Origin: Histomonas meleagridis
Taxonomy: Eukaryota; Parabasalia; Tritrichomonadida; Dientamoebidae
DNA length: 64,000 bases
Reading direction: 5' to 3'
NCBI GenBank assembly: GCA_020186115.1
Contig: WSYJ01000158.1
Location: 186,001-250,000 of the forward strand
Part shown: positions 27,180 through 38,200 of the stretch, piece after piece
Layout of the letters: the number at the start of each line of letters is the position of its first letter
How positions within the stretch are numbered: the stretch's first letter is position 1
Notes under the pieces: model-generated
What the model was told of the DNA's origin: nothing
What the model saw: only the letters and a program-made list of their open reading frames with translations
Database searches by the model: none
Position numbers and translations under genes: made by a program

Positions 27180-30100
27180 ATGAGTTTTCTGAAATGGCTT
27201 TTTGTAGCAAAGCCATCACAAACAGATGAAGAATATGCAGAAGCGATGTTAGAACAGCTTTCTCAAAAAAGCAACATCGAATTTTGTGTAGGTCAATTAA
27301 GAGATTTATCAACAAATTACAATAAGCAAATGGCTATAAAAGCCATACCAATTTTGATTGACATTATTCCGGTCATTTCGAAAAATGAGAATACAATTCT
27401 GAATATTTTTTTCATTTTGAATCAATTTGTTCGCGATGATTGTAATGATCGATATACAAATTCACGATATATCTTAGAACAACCAAACACACTAGATTAT
27501 TTTGTAAAGTTTCTTGACTATAAAACCACTAAAATCCGTACACAATCAATGCATTTATTAATGCAATTTGCATATTTACAGCCAAATGAATTTCAACAAA
27601 TACTCGTTCAAAACACACCACAAATGCTTCGACTTTTTAGTTCAATTTCTGATAAAAACGAGCAAATTTCCAAAAAGTTCGTATCAACAATTCCTGCAAT
27701 AATCAATGGAAACACCACTTTTCAAACTCTAATTGGTAAAGACACTATTGTTTCATTATCCCGTCGAATTTCAGTTGAACATCCTGAGTATTTATCTGCA
27801 CTTTTTTCAATCATTCAAAACAATGAAGAAAACCAAAATCTTTTTATAGAATCTGAGTGTCTTAAATATATTGAGCCTTTAATTAAGATCTCTAATCGTG
27901 AATCGTTTGGATTTCTTGAGATATTTTTATCTAATGAAAAATTTCGAGATTCTTTAAACGATACAACAATTATTGAAGATCTTTTAAACAATGCTAAAGA
28001 AGGTAAAAACTCAAAAGATTGTATACAACTTTTAACATTTTGCATTCAAGGATCACAAGTTTTATCAGAGAAGATTACTATAATGTTGAAAGATATAATT
28101 TATTTATATATTAACAAAGAAATTAATATTTACAATTTGCTTTTAAATTATATTAACAATTCCAAAGAGAATTTAATTGAACTTTCGAAGAAAATTCAAG
28201 AAATAGAAATCAAAACAACAGAAGTATTTAATTTATGTGTTTTTTGTTTATTAAATTCAACAAATATCAAAAATTTATTTCATGAATATTTTATCCAATT
28301 ATTAAATAATATAAATTCTTATATTGATATCGAATCATTTTATGAATTTATTATTTGCATGTGTTTGGATTCAAAAGAATATTGTGAAATACTTCTTAAA
28401 AGTAATGGATTTATACAGTTAATTATAAATAAATCGAATTTAATTCCTTCGAATATTTATTTTGTTTATGGAGAAATATTATTAAATATTCCACAAAATA
28501 AAATAAATTTCGAAACTTTTATTTTATGTATTTCTGTTTCTAATTTGGAAGAAAAATTTAATGAAATCGAATTTTCTAAAAATCAAAAAATTAAAGAAAT
28601 CGAAGAAAATATTATTAAAAAAATTCGACAAAATGATAAAATTATTGAAATACAACAAAATAATATATCGAATTCGAATAATGAAGAAGAATTGATCCAA
28701 ACAATAAATGAAATACAAAACAATTTCGATAAATATAAAGAAGAAAAAGAAATTGAAATTAATCAAATCAAAAAAGAAAATGATTTAAATGTTAATAAAC
28801 TCAATTCATTACAAAATTCTAATGAAACTTTGAATGAATTAAAGGAAAATAATGAAAAAGAAATTAATGAGCTAAAAATTATTAAAGAAAATCTTGAAAA
28901 TCAAATAAATGTATTAACTTCCAAAAATAATAAAAAATCAAATAAAATTAATAAGTTGAAACTGGAAATTGAAAATCTTAAAGAAGAATTAACAAAACTT
29001 AAGTCTCAAAACAATGAAACAGAAAAACATGACGAATTATATGATAAACAAAAGTTAGAAAGCGAAAACATTAGAAACGAATTAGTAAAAATGAAAAATG
29101 AAAATGAAAATCTGAAAGAAGAATTAACAAAACTTAAGTCTCAAAGTGAATCAGAAAAACATGACGCATTGGATAAACTTAAGTTAGAAAATGAAAATCT
29201 CAAAAAAGAATTAGTAAAACTTAAGTCTCAAGACAATGAATCAGAAAAACATGACAAATTGGATAAACTTAAGTTAGAAAATGAAAATATTAAAAACGAA
29301 TTAGTAAAAATGAAAAATGAAAATCTGAAAGAAGAATTAACAAAACTTAAGTCTCAAAGTGTTGCTGAAAAACAAAATGAAATATATAACAGCATGAAGT
29401 TAGAAAACGAAAATCTCAAAAAAGAATTGGTAAAACTTAAGTCTCAAGACAATGAATCAGAAAAACATGATAAATTGGATAAACTTAAGATAGAAAACGA
29501 AAATATTAAAAACGAATTAGTAAAAATGAAAAATGAAAACGAAAATTATCAAAACAAAATCAAATCTTTTGATGATTTAATATCACAACAACAACAAAAA
29601 CAATTAAATGAAATCGAAACTTTTCGAAATAAAAATGAAAATCTTGAAAAAGAAAATTTTGAACTTAAATCTGAACTCCAAAAATTTAAACATTTTGAAA
29701 CAGAAAATAATTTTTCTGATGTCAAAAAATTCAATGAATTAAAAACAGAAAATGAGAAATTCAAAAACGAATTAATAAAACTCAAATTAAATATCGAAGA
29801 ATTAAGGAAACAAAATCAAAATGAAGTTATACAACTTCATGAAGGAAAACTTAACAAACAAACGCAAACTGACGAAATTAATAAGGAACAACATCTTATC
29901 AAGACGAACTTAAAATATGAAAAATTATTAAAAGAATTTTGTAAGAAGATAAAACATCAAAAGAAGAAACTTAAAGTATTGGAAACATCAAATAACACAA
30001 TGAAAAAAGAAATCGAAACTTTCAAAGAAAAATCAAATGCATTTGAACAAAACCAAAAATTAATTTCTTCACTTCAAATAGAGAATGCAAAGCTGAAAGA

Positions 30101-30365
30101 AATTAATAATAAACAAAGTAAAGTCATTTTAGAGTTTCAAGATAATAAATTTGAAGATCAATTAATAGCCGAATTACATAAAGTTAATGTTGAAAATGAA
30201 CAATTAAGCTTGGAAATAAGCGAAATGAAAAACAAAATGAAATACTTGGAAGCAAACTCATTTGATGTGGATTCAAGTTATCACACAAATGACCATAAAA
30301 AGGCTTTAAGATTAATTGGGAAAATGTGGTTAGAAAATTATAACAAATTAAATACGTTTACATAA
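27180..30365 (+). CDS. Uso1/p115-like vesicle-tethering protein
   Basis: A 1061-aa protein with two parts. The first roughly 450 residues are an armadillo-like helical head; 'TTKIRTQSMHLLMQFAYLQP' followed by 'QILVQNTPQMLRLFSSISDK' and 'NQNLFIESECLKYIEPLI' follow the same order as the p115 head. From about 460 to 1030 is a parallel coiled coil, with near-identical internal repeats between about 590 and 790 (KLENENLKEELTKLKSQ units). Uso1/p115 tethers COPII vesicles at the cis-Golgi under Rab1. It lacks the strongly acidic C-terminus of animal p115. The length fits the family (about 960 in human, 1790 in yeast). The head homology is judged by eye. Confidence 0.72.
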   Translation: MSFLKWLFVAKPSQTDEEYAEAMLEQLSQKSNIEFCVGQLRDLSTNYNKQMAIKAIPILIDIIPVISKNENTILNIFFILNQFVRDDCNDRYTNSRYILEQPNTLDYFVKFLDYKTTKIRTQSMHLLMQFAYLQPNEFQQILVQNTPQMLRLFSSISDKNEQISKKFVSTIPAIINGNTTFQTLIGKDTIVSLSRRISVEHPEYLSALFSIIQNNEENQNLFIESECLKYIEPLIKISNRESFGFLEIFLSNEKFRDSLNDTTIIEDLLNNAKEGKNSKDCIQLLTFCIQGSQVLSEKITIMLKDIIYLYINKEINIYNLLLNYINNSKENLIELSKKIQEIEIKTTEVFNLCVFCLLNSTNIKNLFHEYFIQLLNNINSYIDIESFYEFIICMCLDSKEYCEILLKSNGFIQLIINKSNLIPSNIYFVYGEILLNIPQNKINFETFILCISVSNLEEKFNEIEFSKNQKIKEIEENIIKKIRQNDKIIEIQQNNISNSNNEEELIQTINEIQNNFDKYKEEKEIEINQIKKENDLNVNKLNSLQNSNETLNELKENNEKEINELKIIKENLENQINVLTSKNNKKSNKINKLKLEIENLKEELTKLKSQNNETEKHDELYDKQKLESENIRNELVKMKNENENLKEELTKLKSQSESEKHDALDKLKLENENLKKELVKLKSQDNESEKHDKLDKLKLENENIKNELVKMKNENLKEELTKLKSQSVAEKQNEIYNSMKLENENLKKELVKLKSQDNESEKHDKLDKLKIENENIKNELVKMKNENENYQNKIKSFDDLISQQQQKQLNEIETFRNKNENLEKENFELKSELQKFKHFETENNFSDVKKFNELKTENEKFKNELIKLKLNIEELRKQNQNEVIQLHEGKLNKQTQTDEINKEQHLIKTNLKYEKLLKEFCKKIKHQKKKLKVLETSNNTMKKEIETFKEKSNAFEQNQKLISSLQIENAKLKEINNKQSKVILEFQDNKFEDQLIAELHKVNVENEQLSLEISEMKNKMKYLEANSFDVDSSYHTNDHKKALRLIGKMWLENYNKLNTFT

Positions 30366-31130
30366 AAATAAAATCATGAATAAATGTAATATCTTTCTCT
30401 TTCAATATATTATCGTGTATTTAAATACTTTTCTTGAAATGAGCTGAAACCAAATACAGGAAAACAAAATGTAGTCGTATCCATCTAATATGATCTGTAT
30501 ATGTTTTCAATAATATAAAATGTTAGTCGAGTCATGATTATAATTTTGGATGGATAGAGCTTCGCAAAACGTTTTGAATTCATGAGTAATACTTTTTGGT
30601 CGGTGTGAATAAGATGTATGCAACTCCCCGACTTTCTGGAAATTATTCATAAAAATAATTGTAGTGTTATTTATTAGTGATTTACTTTGTTAAATTGCAT
30701 AGAAAATGGGATGAAGTCAAAATTAAAAAATTCATTTATTTTCATGAAAAATTAACAATTTTTATTATTCATAGAATAAATACAAATTATGTAATAAAAA
30801 ATTATTTTATTTGATTTTTAAGAAAGAACTATAAGATACTACACGAGATCTAATTCATTAGATCCTGTTTGAAAAAGTTCATATTTGCGTTTGAAATGAT
30901 CGAAAACCACTAACTTCTCAACCAAATATCTTCTCAATAAAAATGCAGATCAAATTTTCATAATTTATTTTCATTCTAGTAGATATATTAATAGTTTTGA
31001 CTGTAATTGATATAATTTACTTAGCCTTAGACACAGCATGCATTTTATTATAAATGTATAACTATTTCACGAATTTGAACAAAAGATTTTTCCAAATAGT
31101 GATTTGTGTATATTACATGAAATTTGAATA
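30366..31130. other. Intergenic, no gene seen
   Basis: AT-rich region between the tether gene and the end of ankyrin array C. No convincing frame, tRNA or other RNA recognised. Confidence 0.45.
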
Positions 31131-32386
31131 TTATTGGTGGAACTGCGGTTGTGTAATCACAATATTACAATATTTTGATGCTAAAATAAGTGCTGTTTTA
31201 AATAGTTTGAATGATTTTCAAATATTATTTTGAAATTTAAAATAATAAAAATAAATTTTAAGCAAAACAAATAAATATCTTTAGCATTAATATCAATTCC
31301 TTCTTGTTCAAGAAGTAATTTAACTATTTCTGTATGACCATTCCAAGATGCTATTATAAGTGCTGTACTAAATAGTTTAAATAATTTCCAAATAGTATTT
31401 TGATATAATAAATCATTAAAATAAATATTAAATAAAACAAATAAATATCTTTACTATTAATATCAATTCCTTCTTGCTCAAGAAGTAATTTAACTATTTC
31501 TGTATGACCATATTCAGATGCATTCATAAGTGCTGTATTAAATAATTTAAAGAATTTCCAAATGTTATTTTGAAATAGTAAATTATTAAAATAAATTTTA
31601 AGCAAAACAAATAAATATCTTTACTATTAATATCAATTCCTTCTTGCTCAAGAAGTAATTTAACTATTTCTGTATGACCATATTCAGATGCATTCATAAG
31701 TGCTGTATTAAATAATTTAAAGAATTTCCAAATAGTATTTTGATATAATAAATCATTAAAATAAATATTAAATAAAACAAATAAATATTTTTAGCATTAA
31801 TATCAATTCCTTCTTGCTCAAGAAGTAATTTAACTATTTCTGTATGACCATTCCAAGATGCTATTATAAGTGCTGTACTAAATAGTTTAAATAATTTCCA
31901 AATAGTATTTTGATATAATAAATCATTAAAATAAATATTAAATAAAACAAATAAATATCTTTACTATTAATATCAATTCCTTCTTGCTCAAGAAGTAATT
32001 TAACTATTTCTGTATGACCATATTCAGATGCTTTCATAAGTGCTGTATTAAATAATTTAAATAATTTCCAAATGTTATTTTGAAATAATAAATTATTAAA
32101 ATAAATAATATATGAAACAAATGAATATTTTTAGCATTAATATCAATTCCTTCTTGTTCAAGAAGTAATTTAACTATTTCTATGTGACCTTTTGAAGATG
32201 CTAATATAAGTGCTGTTGCAAATAATTTAAATAATTTCCAAATATTATTTTAAAATATCAAAATATTAAAATAAAATTTAAATAAAACAAATAAATATCT
32301 TTAGCATTAATGTCAATTCCTTTTTGTTTTAAAACGTATTCAACAAGTTCAATATTTCCTGATCCAGATGAAAATACCAATATATC
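31131..32386 (-). repeat. Ankyrin tandem array C, 170-bp period
   Basis: On the minus strand, ankyrin unit starts are at 32386, 32216, 32046, 31876, 31706, 31536, 31366 and 31196: seven intervals, all exactly 170 bp. The unit is the same as in array A (ACAGCACTTAT... GGAATTGATATTAATGC then a 77-nt AT-rich spacer containing TTTGGAAATTATTTAAA). Ankyrin parts are open in every unit. The last unit departs from the consensus after ALILASK and ends in a TAA at 31131-31133. The first unit is inside the ORF of ankyrin gene C. Confidence 0.9.
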
Positions 32387-33445
32387 ATGCGGAATTGAAT
32401 GCTCTTTAAGAAAATATTCAACTAAAAAAATATTTCCAATAATTGCTGCTTCATTAATAATATCATTATTTATTTTCAATCCTTCTTTAAGTAAAAATGA
32501 AAATATTTCATAATTATGATATAAAATACAAAGCTTTCCTAATTCTTCTAAATGATTAATATCTTTTAATTTATTATCATAAAAATATTTAAAGATATCA
32601 TTTCGATGAAACATAATTGCTGTTTCATAAGCATCCTCAAAAGTTGAATTATTTTGTTCACATAAATGAATGATTTCTTCATTTCCACCTGCAACTGCAT
32701 ATTTACCTGTATTGCTTACACGAGCTTCATTCATAAGTAAATATTTAAAACATTTAACTGATCTAAAAAATGCTGCATAATCAATTAATGATACATTATA
32801 TTGATTAATGAATGAACAACTTTCATAAAGAGATGGTTCAATTGTTTGATTAAAATCAAAGTTTGCTTGTGATGATATTTCTTGAAGTTTTTCTATTTCA
32901 TCATTTCGAATTATTTTTGAAATTTCATTTGGATTATGTCCTTCTCTGATTAATTTCTTGTGTAATTCCCAATCATTCTTTGAAAGTTCTTCATAATTTA
33001 CAAAATCATACTCCCTTAAATGGATTGCTAATTCTTCTTTAGACATATAATGTACAAAATAAACACTCTGGTTGTTTTTTACAATGTTTGGTTCAAGAAA
33101 ATTATGTTCAATCATAGCTTCAAGAAGATAAGATGATTCATTTGTATTAATATCAATAAGAAATCGTCCAAATATATCAAATATATTGGATTTGATTTTA
33201 TTACTCTCTTCAAATGCTCTTATTTCTTTTATAAAATTCAAAAATAAATCAACATTATTATATTTAATTACATAGGAATAATATATCATTTGAATTATAA
33301 TTAAATCATAAGATAATGGATGGATTTCATCAAATTTGTTGATTATTAAACCTAAAGATGTAGAAAAACTTTCTTCATTCAAACTAAAAATTGCTTGATT
33401 TACCGATAGAAGTGTTTCCCAGTTGTAATGTTCCTTTGACCTCAT
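32258..33445 (-). CDS. DUF3447/ankyrin protein C (395 aa before the array)
   Basis: The only one of the four sister genes whose leading frame is uninterrupted from a good ATG (MRSKEHYNWETLL...). Residues 1-150 are helical; residues about 150-300 are the DUF3447 core with ankyrin-like helices ('NVSLIDYAAFFRSVKCFKYLL', 'GNEEIIHLCEQNNSTFED'), then 'GNIELVEYVLKQKGIDINAKD', the first ankyrin unit. The frame stops at 32258 inside the first 77-nt spacer (YLFYLNFILIF). Seven further units follow in the array. As an unspliced product it would be a 395-aa protein with a short hydrophobic end; if the spacers are removed or bypassed, the product would have seven or eight more ankyrin repeats. Divergent from the importin-alpha-like gene. 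Confidence 0.8.
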   Translation of the reverse strand: MRSKEHYNWETLLSVNQAIFSLNEESFSTSLGLIINKFDEIHPLSYDLIIIQMIYYSYVIKYNNVDLFLNFIKEIRAFEESNKIKSNIFDIFGRFLIDINTNESSYLLEAMIEHNFLEPNIVKNNQSVYFVHYMSKEELAIHLREYDFVNYEELSKNDWELHKKLIREGHNPNEISKIIRNDEIEKLQEISSQANFDFNQTIEPSLYESCSFINQYNVSLIDYAAFFRSVKCFKYLLMNEARVSNTGKYAVAGGNEEIIHLCEQNNSTFEDAYETAIMFHRNDIFKYFYDNKLKDINHLEELGKLCILYHNYEIFSFLLKEGLKINNDIINEAAIIGNIFLVEYFLKEHSIPHDILVFSSGSGNIELVEYVLKQKGIDINAKDIYLFYLNFILIF

Positions 33446-33518
33446 GTGGAAAAATAAACCATTTCAATTCTTCACAATGTCCATTTTACAAGTTTATCAA
33501 AAAGTTGCATACACCATA

Positions 33519-33524
33519 AACGTT
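33519..33524. promoter_or_regulatory. AACGTT motif between divergent genes
   Basis: AACGTT sits in the 153-bp gap between the ATG of ankyrin gene C (33445, minus) and the ATG at 33599 (plus), 75 bp from each. It resembles the trichomonad M3 element and could serve both genes. Inferred from position and sequence only. Confidence 0.35.
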
Positions 33525-33598
33525 TTTATAAGGATGCCCCAATAACGGCCTTTTGTCGAATTTAGAAATGACATGTGATACGAAATACAACATGGTTG

Positions 33599-35011
33599 AT
33601 GATATCTTACAAAGCAAGCCCAAAAAAAAAGCGTTTTAGGGATAAAACAAAAAATGATATTGTAAAAAATCCAGAAGAAGAAAGATATATGATTCGTTTC
33701 AATGAAATCAAGGAGGCACACCAAAATGGTGATATTGTTAACATTTATAATTCTGTTCGTCTTTATAATAATTACTTAATAGAATTAATAGATCCGTCCA
33801 AAAATGGCGCTGTTAGTACAAAATCTAAAAATATTGATCCATCTATAATTTGTTTTAATGAAGTTGTTACATATCTAGTCAATTTTATGAGTCATCCATT
33901 AGTTACAAATGATCTTATTTCACTTATTTACAGAACCCTTGCTAATCTTTCTTCGTATTTATTACCTTCCAAACCATTAGTTCATTGTAATAATCTGTTT
34001 CAAAGAATGTCGGAAGATATTCCCAAGTGTCAAGTAATAATTCTCATTGATATCTTTAATTTATTAAGCATTATTATTGAAGACAATGACGCGTGTATTG
34101 AGTGCATACATTCACTTATCGATTTTAATCTTGTTCATGAAATGATTCAAGATCCTAATTCGTCTACGAATTTAATCAACTCTATTTGCAAATTTATTTG
34201 CGGCATGTGTAAGACGCATTTAAGTCTTGAACAAGCAGAATGTTTAGTAGTTGAAATAAATAATATTCTTGAATATGGGAGCAGTGCTTCATCTAAAACC
34301 CAGTCAACAAGTGCACTTTGTTGTCTCCTAGACTTACACAAAAACGGACTGAACGATGTAATCCAACGATACGAATTTGGTCCACTTTTTGCAGTTTCAC
34401 TTAAATTTCAAGACACAAATTTAACAAATATAACGTTAAAAGCGATAGGAACAATTTGTATGCTAAACATAAAAGTGATAAACTACCCATTTAAAGAAAT
34501 CATCGAATCGGATTTATTTGATATAAATGATACTAATACAAAATGTTTATTAATGTTTTGTTTAATGAATATGATCTATTCCGAAAATTATATCTGTTCC
34601 GAAAATGAAATTTTTAAAATTTTAGAGTACTTGGTTTTCTATATCGAAAATGATGTTTTTTTGGCCGCTAAATATGCTACAGACATTTTACCCAAATTAT
34701 TCCCTTATGTATCGACTCAAGCATTTCAGAGGTTGGTTGAAAATGATTTCATCGATGTTGTTCATTCAATGATCTTGTTCGAATTAGAACCAAAACAAAT
34801 GGAACTAACATTGGACATGTTAAAAAGATTAATTGATGTCGCTCAAAACGAAGGCTGGCTTGATTTCTGCATGGAAAAGTTAGATAATTCAGGTTTATTG
34901 GAAACATTAAAATTAAAGCAGGATGATGAATGTTCAGAATCAATGTCTAGAATTATTTTTAGTTTCATTAATTCATTGCCGAAATTAGAAGAAACGCCAG
35001 ATGATGAATAA
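33599..35011 (+). CDS. Importin-alpha-like ARM-repeat protein
   Basis: The open frame begins at 33575 with GTG, but the first ATG is 33599, giving 470 aa that start MISYKASPKKKRFRDKTK. This basic stretch followed by an acidic/Arg-containing helix ('EEERYMIRFNEIKEAHQNGD') looks like an importin-beta-binding domain. About nine armadillo-type repeats follow (for example 'VVTYLVNFMSHPLVTNDLISLIYRTLANLSSY'). The protein ends in an acidic tail (PKLEETPDDE), as many importin-alphas do. Importin-alpha links NLS cargo to importin-beta for nuclear import. The classic Trp/Asn pairs are not clearly kept, so it is a divergent member or another ARM adaptor. Confidence 0.7.
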   Translation: MISYKASPKKKRFRDKTKNDIVKNPEEERYMIRFNEIKEAHQNGDIVNIYNSVRLYNNYLIELIDPSKNGAVSTKSKNIDPSIICFNEVVTYLVNFMSHPLVTNDLISLIYRTLANLSSYLLPSKPLVHCNNLFQRMSEDIPKCQVIILIDIFNLLSIIIEDNDACIECIHSLIDFNLVHEMIQDPNSSTNLINSICKFICGMCKTHLSLEQAECLVVEINNILEYGSSASSKTQSTSALCCLLDLHKNGLNDVIQRYEFGPLFAVSLKFQDTNLTNITLKAIGTICMLNIKVINYPFKEIIESDLFDINDTNTKCLLMFCLMNMIYSENYICSENEIFKILEYLVFYIENDVFLAAKYATDILPKLFPYVSTQAFQRLVENDFIDVVHSMILFELEPKQMELTLDMLKRLIDVAQNEGWLDFCMEKLDNSGLLETLKLKQDDECSESMSRIIFSFINSLPKLEETPDDE

Positions 35012-35261
35012 ACAAACAAACAAAAAAAAAGAATTTTCGTTTTTAAATGATCGTTATTATATAAAAGTGACAACTGTTGTCATTCCATTTCTATGGAATG
35101 TTGAGATTTCATATAAATATTTTACTTTTAATTATAATTTAAGTTATGTTGTATGAATATTAGTGTTTTTTCAGAAATTCAGTTTCATCCATATATCATA
35201 TGGTTTCATCAAGATATTTACGTTTTTTGTTTTGTTGATTAAAAAAGTGCAACTTTTCTAA

Positions 35262-38200
35262 ATGACAAATAAAGTAACTAAATACTCATGCGATTCTCAT
35301 TATTTTGATGTTGTTTTACCAAACGGGAAAGTGCACTTTTATCCAAACATTGAAAATTCAAAAGGTTCAGACATCATTAATATTATTGAACAAAACGAAA
35401 TTAAAGAATATGTAATTTGCAGAAATTCATCTGCAACTGGATTTTATGAAGTTCTTTATATCAATCCACCTGAAATGAGCGAAAAACTTCCTCAAAAAAT
35501 TTCACTTCCTAATCCTTTTGATCAGTCTTTATTGTCATCAATTTTTGTTGCAAATCGTTTGGCATCTACTAGGTATCAAAGAATGGCTTTATTTGTATTT
35601 TTTATAAAAGATTTTCTGGAAATGTGTCAAGTTAATTCTTTAAATCTAAAGCCACAACAAATATTCAAGAAATCCACAAAAGTAACTATTTTTTTAAGAC
35701 TTCAAAATAATCAAATTTTCTCTATTCTTGTTAATCCAGCTTCAAAAGTAGGTCATGTTTCACTCAAAATATACAGAGACATGAATAAAACATATGGAAA
35801 ATTAGAATCTGCCTCACATAATAATTATGTTTTTTCTACAAAAGATAATTATATTCCATCCAAGAACAAATCCTTTAAAGAAGATCCAAAACTTATGGCA
35901 GCCCTTCGACTTCAAAAGATGAATCCTAGCGAGCCACAATTTTTATATTACTTAAGTCATAAAGAGACTTCATTTGAACTTGCATCACAACAATACATTA
36001 AAGATTTCGATCTTGTTTCCATTAAATTCGACCCTGAGACTCGTTCTCTTAATAATTCACTTGCTATCGAACGAAGAGAGATTGAAAAACAAAGAGTCGA
36101 TATGCTAACCAAAAATCCTTTAATGACTCAAATGCGAATATCCGAAGTTTACCCACCACTAAACCTTTCTTTCATAACAACAAACGAACAGGAAATCTCT
36201 TCACCAGAAAATCAAAGCACATCGCAAACAGAATTTCAAACGGAATCAACCGCTCAAGCCGTCGCCTTAGTGAAATCACGCGGACGTTTAGCTGGAATCA
36301 ACCTTAAAGTTGATCTCCGTTCAAGTGATATAACAGGCGCATCAACTACAGGCCTTTCAGTACGAGTTCCATATGATGAAACTGCTAATGGTGCAATTCG
36401 TATGATTAGTGAAAAATTCCAAAAACTTACAACAGTTAGAGGAGAACAAATGTCTGAAGCTAGGAGATCTTCAATGACTGATAGACCTCCTAACATTGAA
36501 GCCCTTGTTCAAAAGAATGATAATCCAATTAATTTTAATCCTGAAGATTATGTTTTAGTTATCCCAGGCATGGATGAAATCATAGCCGGTGATACTATTC
36601 TTATTCATTTTGTATGTGTTCGACAATTTATTCTTTCTGGTCAACCAATTATGAATCTCCTTCTTGTGGAAAAGAAGACTGTTATTGATTCCATTTTTAA
36701 GATGAACCTTAACTATAAAATCGATGCAAATGATCTTTCTGATTCGAAAACTTCAACACCAAATCCAACAAACACCACATCAAAAGAACCGCAACCGTCC
36801 GATGAAAAACTTGACTTCACTAACGGTTTCCCGCATAATCGAGCCAAAGATTACTTATCCGTCTTTATCAGTCGTATTACTGATCTTGATCCTACACTTA
36901 AGCCCAAGAGATATCTTATACAAGTCACATTAATTCATGGAACACAAAATCTTGTTGAACCACAATATACTCAAGTAGTGTATGGAAGTGGTAGTATTCT
37001 ATTTAATGAACGAATCTTTATACCATTACCTATCTCAAACATTCCACGAGCAGCGCGTATCTCATTCACATTATATAAAGCTACGCCTCAAAACAAAAAG
37101 AAAAAAGGAGGAGGAATTGCTACGTATAATTTCCCAGTCTTTTTATTCGATGGATGGTTAAACTCCGGAGAATTCATTAAGAAGATGTGGCATCATGGAA
37201 TTGATTATTTCCTAACTACATGTGAATCAAATGAATCAAATCCAATTCGAATACATTTTAACTTACCATTGTATAAATATCCAATATATTATTGCCCACC
37301 AAACATTGAATTCAAGAGACCAAATGAATTACAAATAGAAGAAGGAAGTTTAGCAAGGATTAAAGAATTACGGAAAATGGATCCATTAACTGTGCTTGAA
37401 GAGAATGATCGACAACTTCTATGGAATGTTCGTTGTTTGTTGTTACGATTTTCAGATTTATTACCTTTGTTTTTGTCTTCAATAGATTATACTAAGCCTG
37501 AACAAGTATCTGAGGTCCAATCGCTGTTACAAAAATGGGAAAAACCTTCCGCAACAAGCTCATTAACTTTACTCGATGCAAAATTTGCTGATCCAATTGT
37601 AAGGAAATATGCTGTAGAAAGACTAAAAGAGTTAAGTGATGATGAAGTTAGGTTGTATTTGTTACAACTTGTGCAAGCTTTGAAATATGAATTATATGAT
37701 GACTCACCTTTGGTACATTTCTTAATTAAGAGATGTACAACTGAACCGAAGTTTTTAGGACATTCATTGTTTTGGCAATTAATGAGTGAAGCACATTTAT
37801 CACATATTCGAGATAGATTTACAAAAATTTTGATTAATTTCGTACATGGCATTGGAAGATATAAAGATGAGCTTTTGAAGGCTTATCAATTTACATGTAC
37901 ACTTGTTTCAATTAATAAGGAAATGGAACAAATGGATCATACAATGGCAACCGACCATCTAAGGCAACGATTAAAATCAATTGAAATACCAGAGGAATTT
38001 CACTTGCCGATGGACCCGAGATTGATTGTAAAATCTTTTATAATTGACCAGTGTAAAGTAATGAATTCAAAGAAGAAACCGTTTTGGTTAACGTTCGAAA
38101 ACAATTCCAAATTTGCAAATGGACCAGTACAAACATTATTTAAAGTTGGGGATGATTTAAGACAAGATCAATTAACGTTACAAGTTATGTCCGTAATGGA

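Noticed and set aside
22870-32216. CRISPR-like or satellite reading of the regular 170-bp repeats
   Set aside because: The constant part encodes ankyrin repeats that continue an upstream gene, and the host is a eukaryote.
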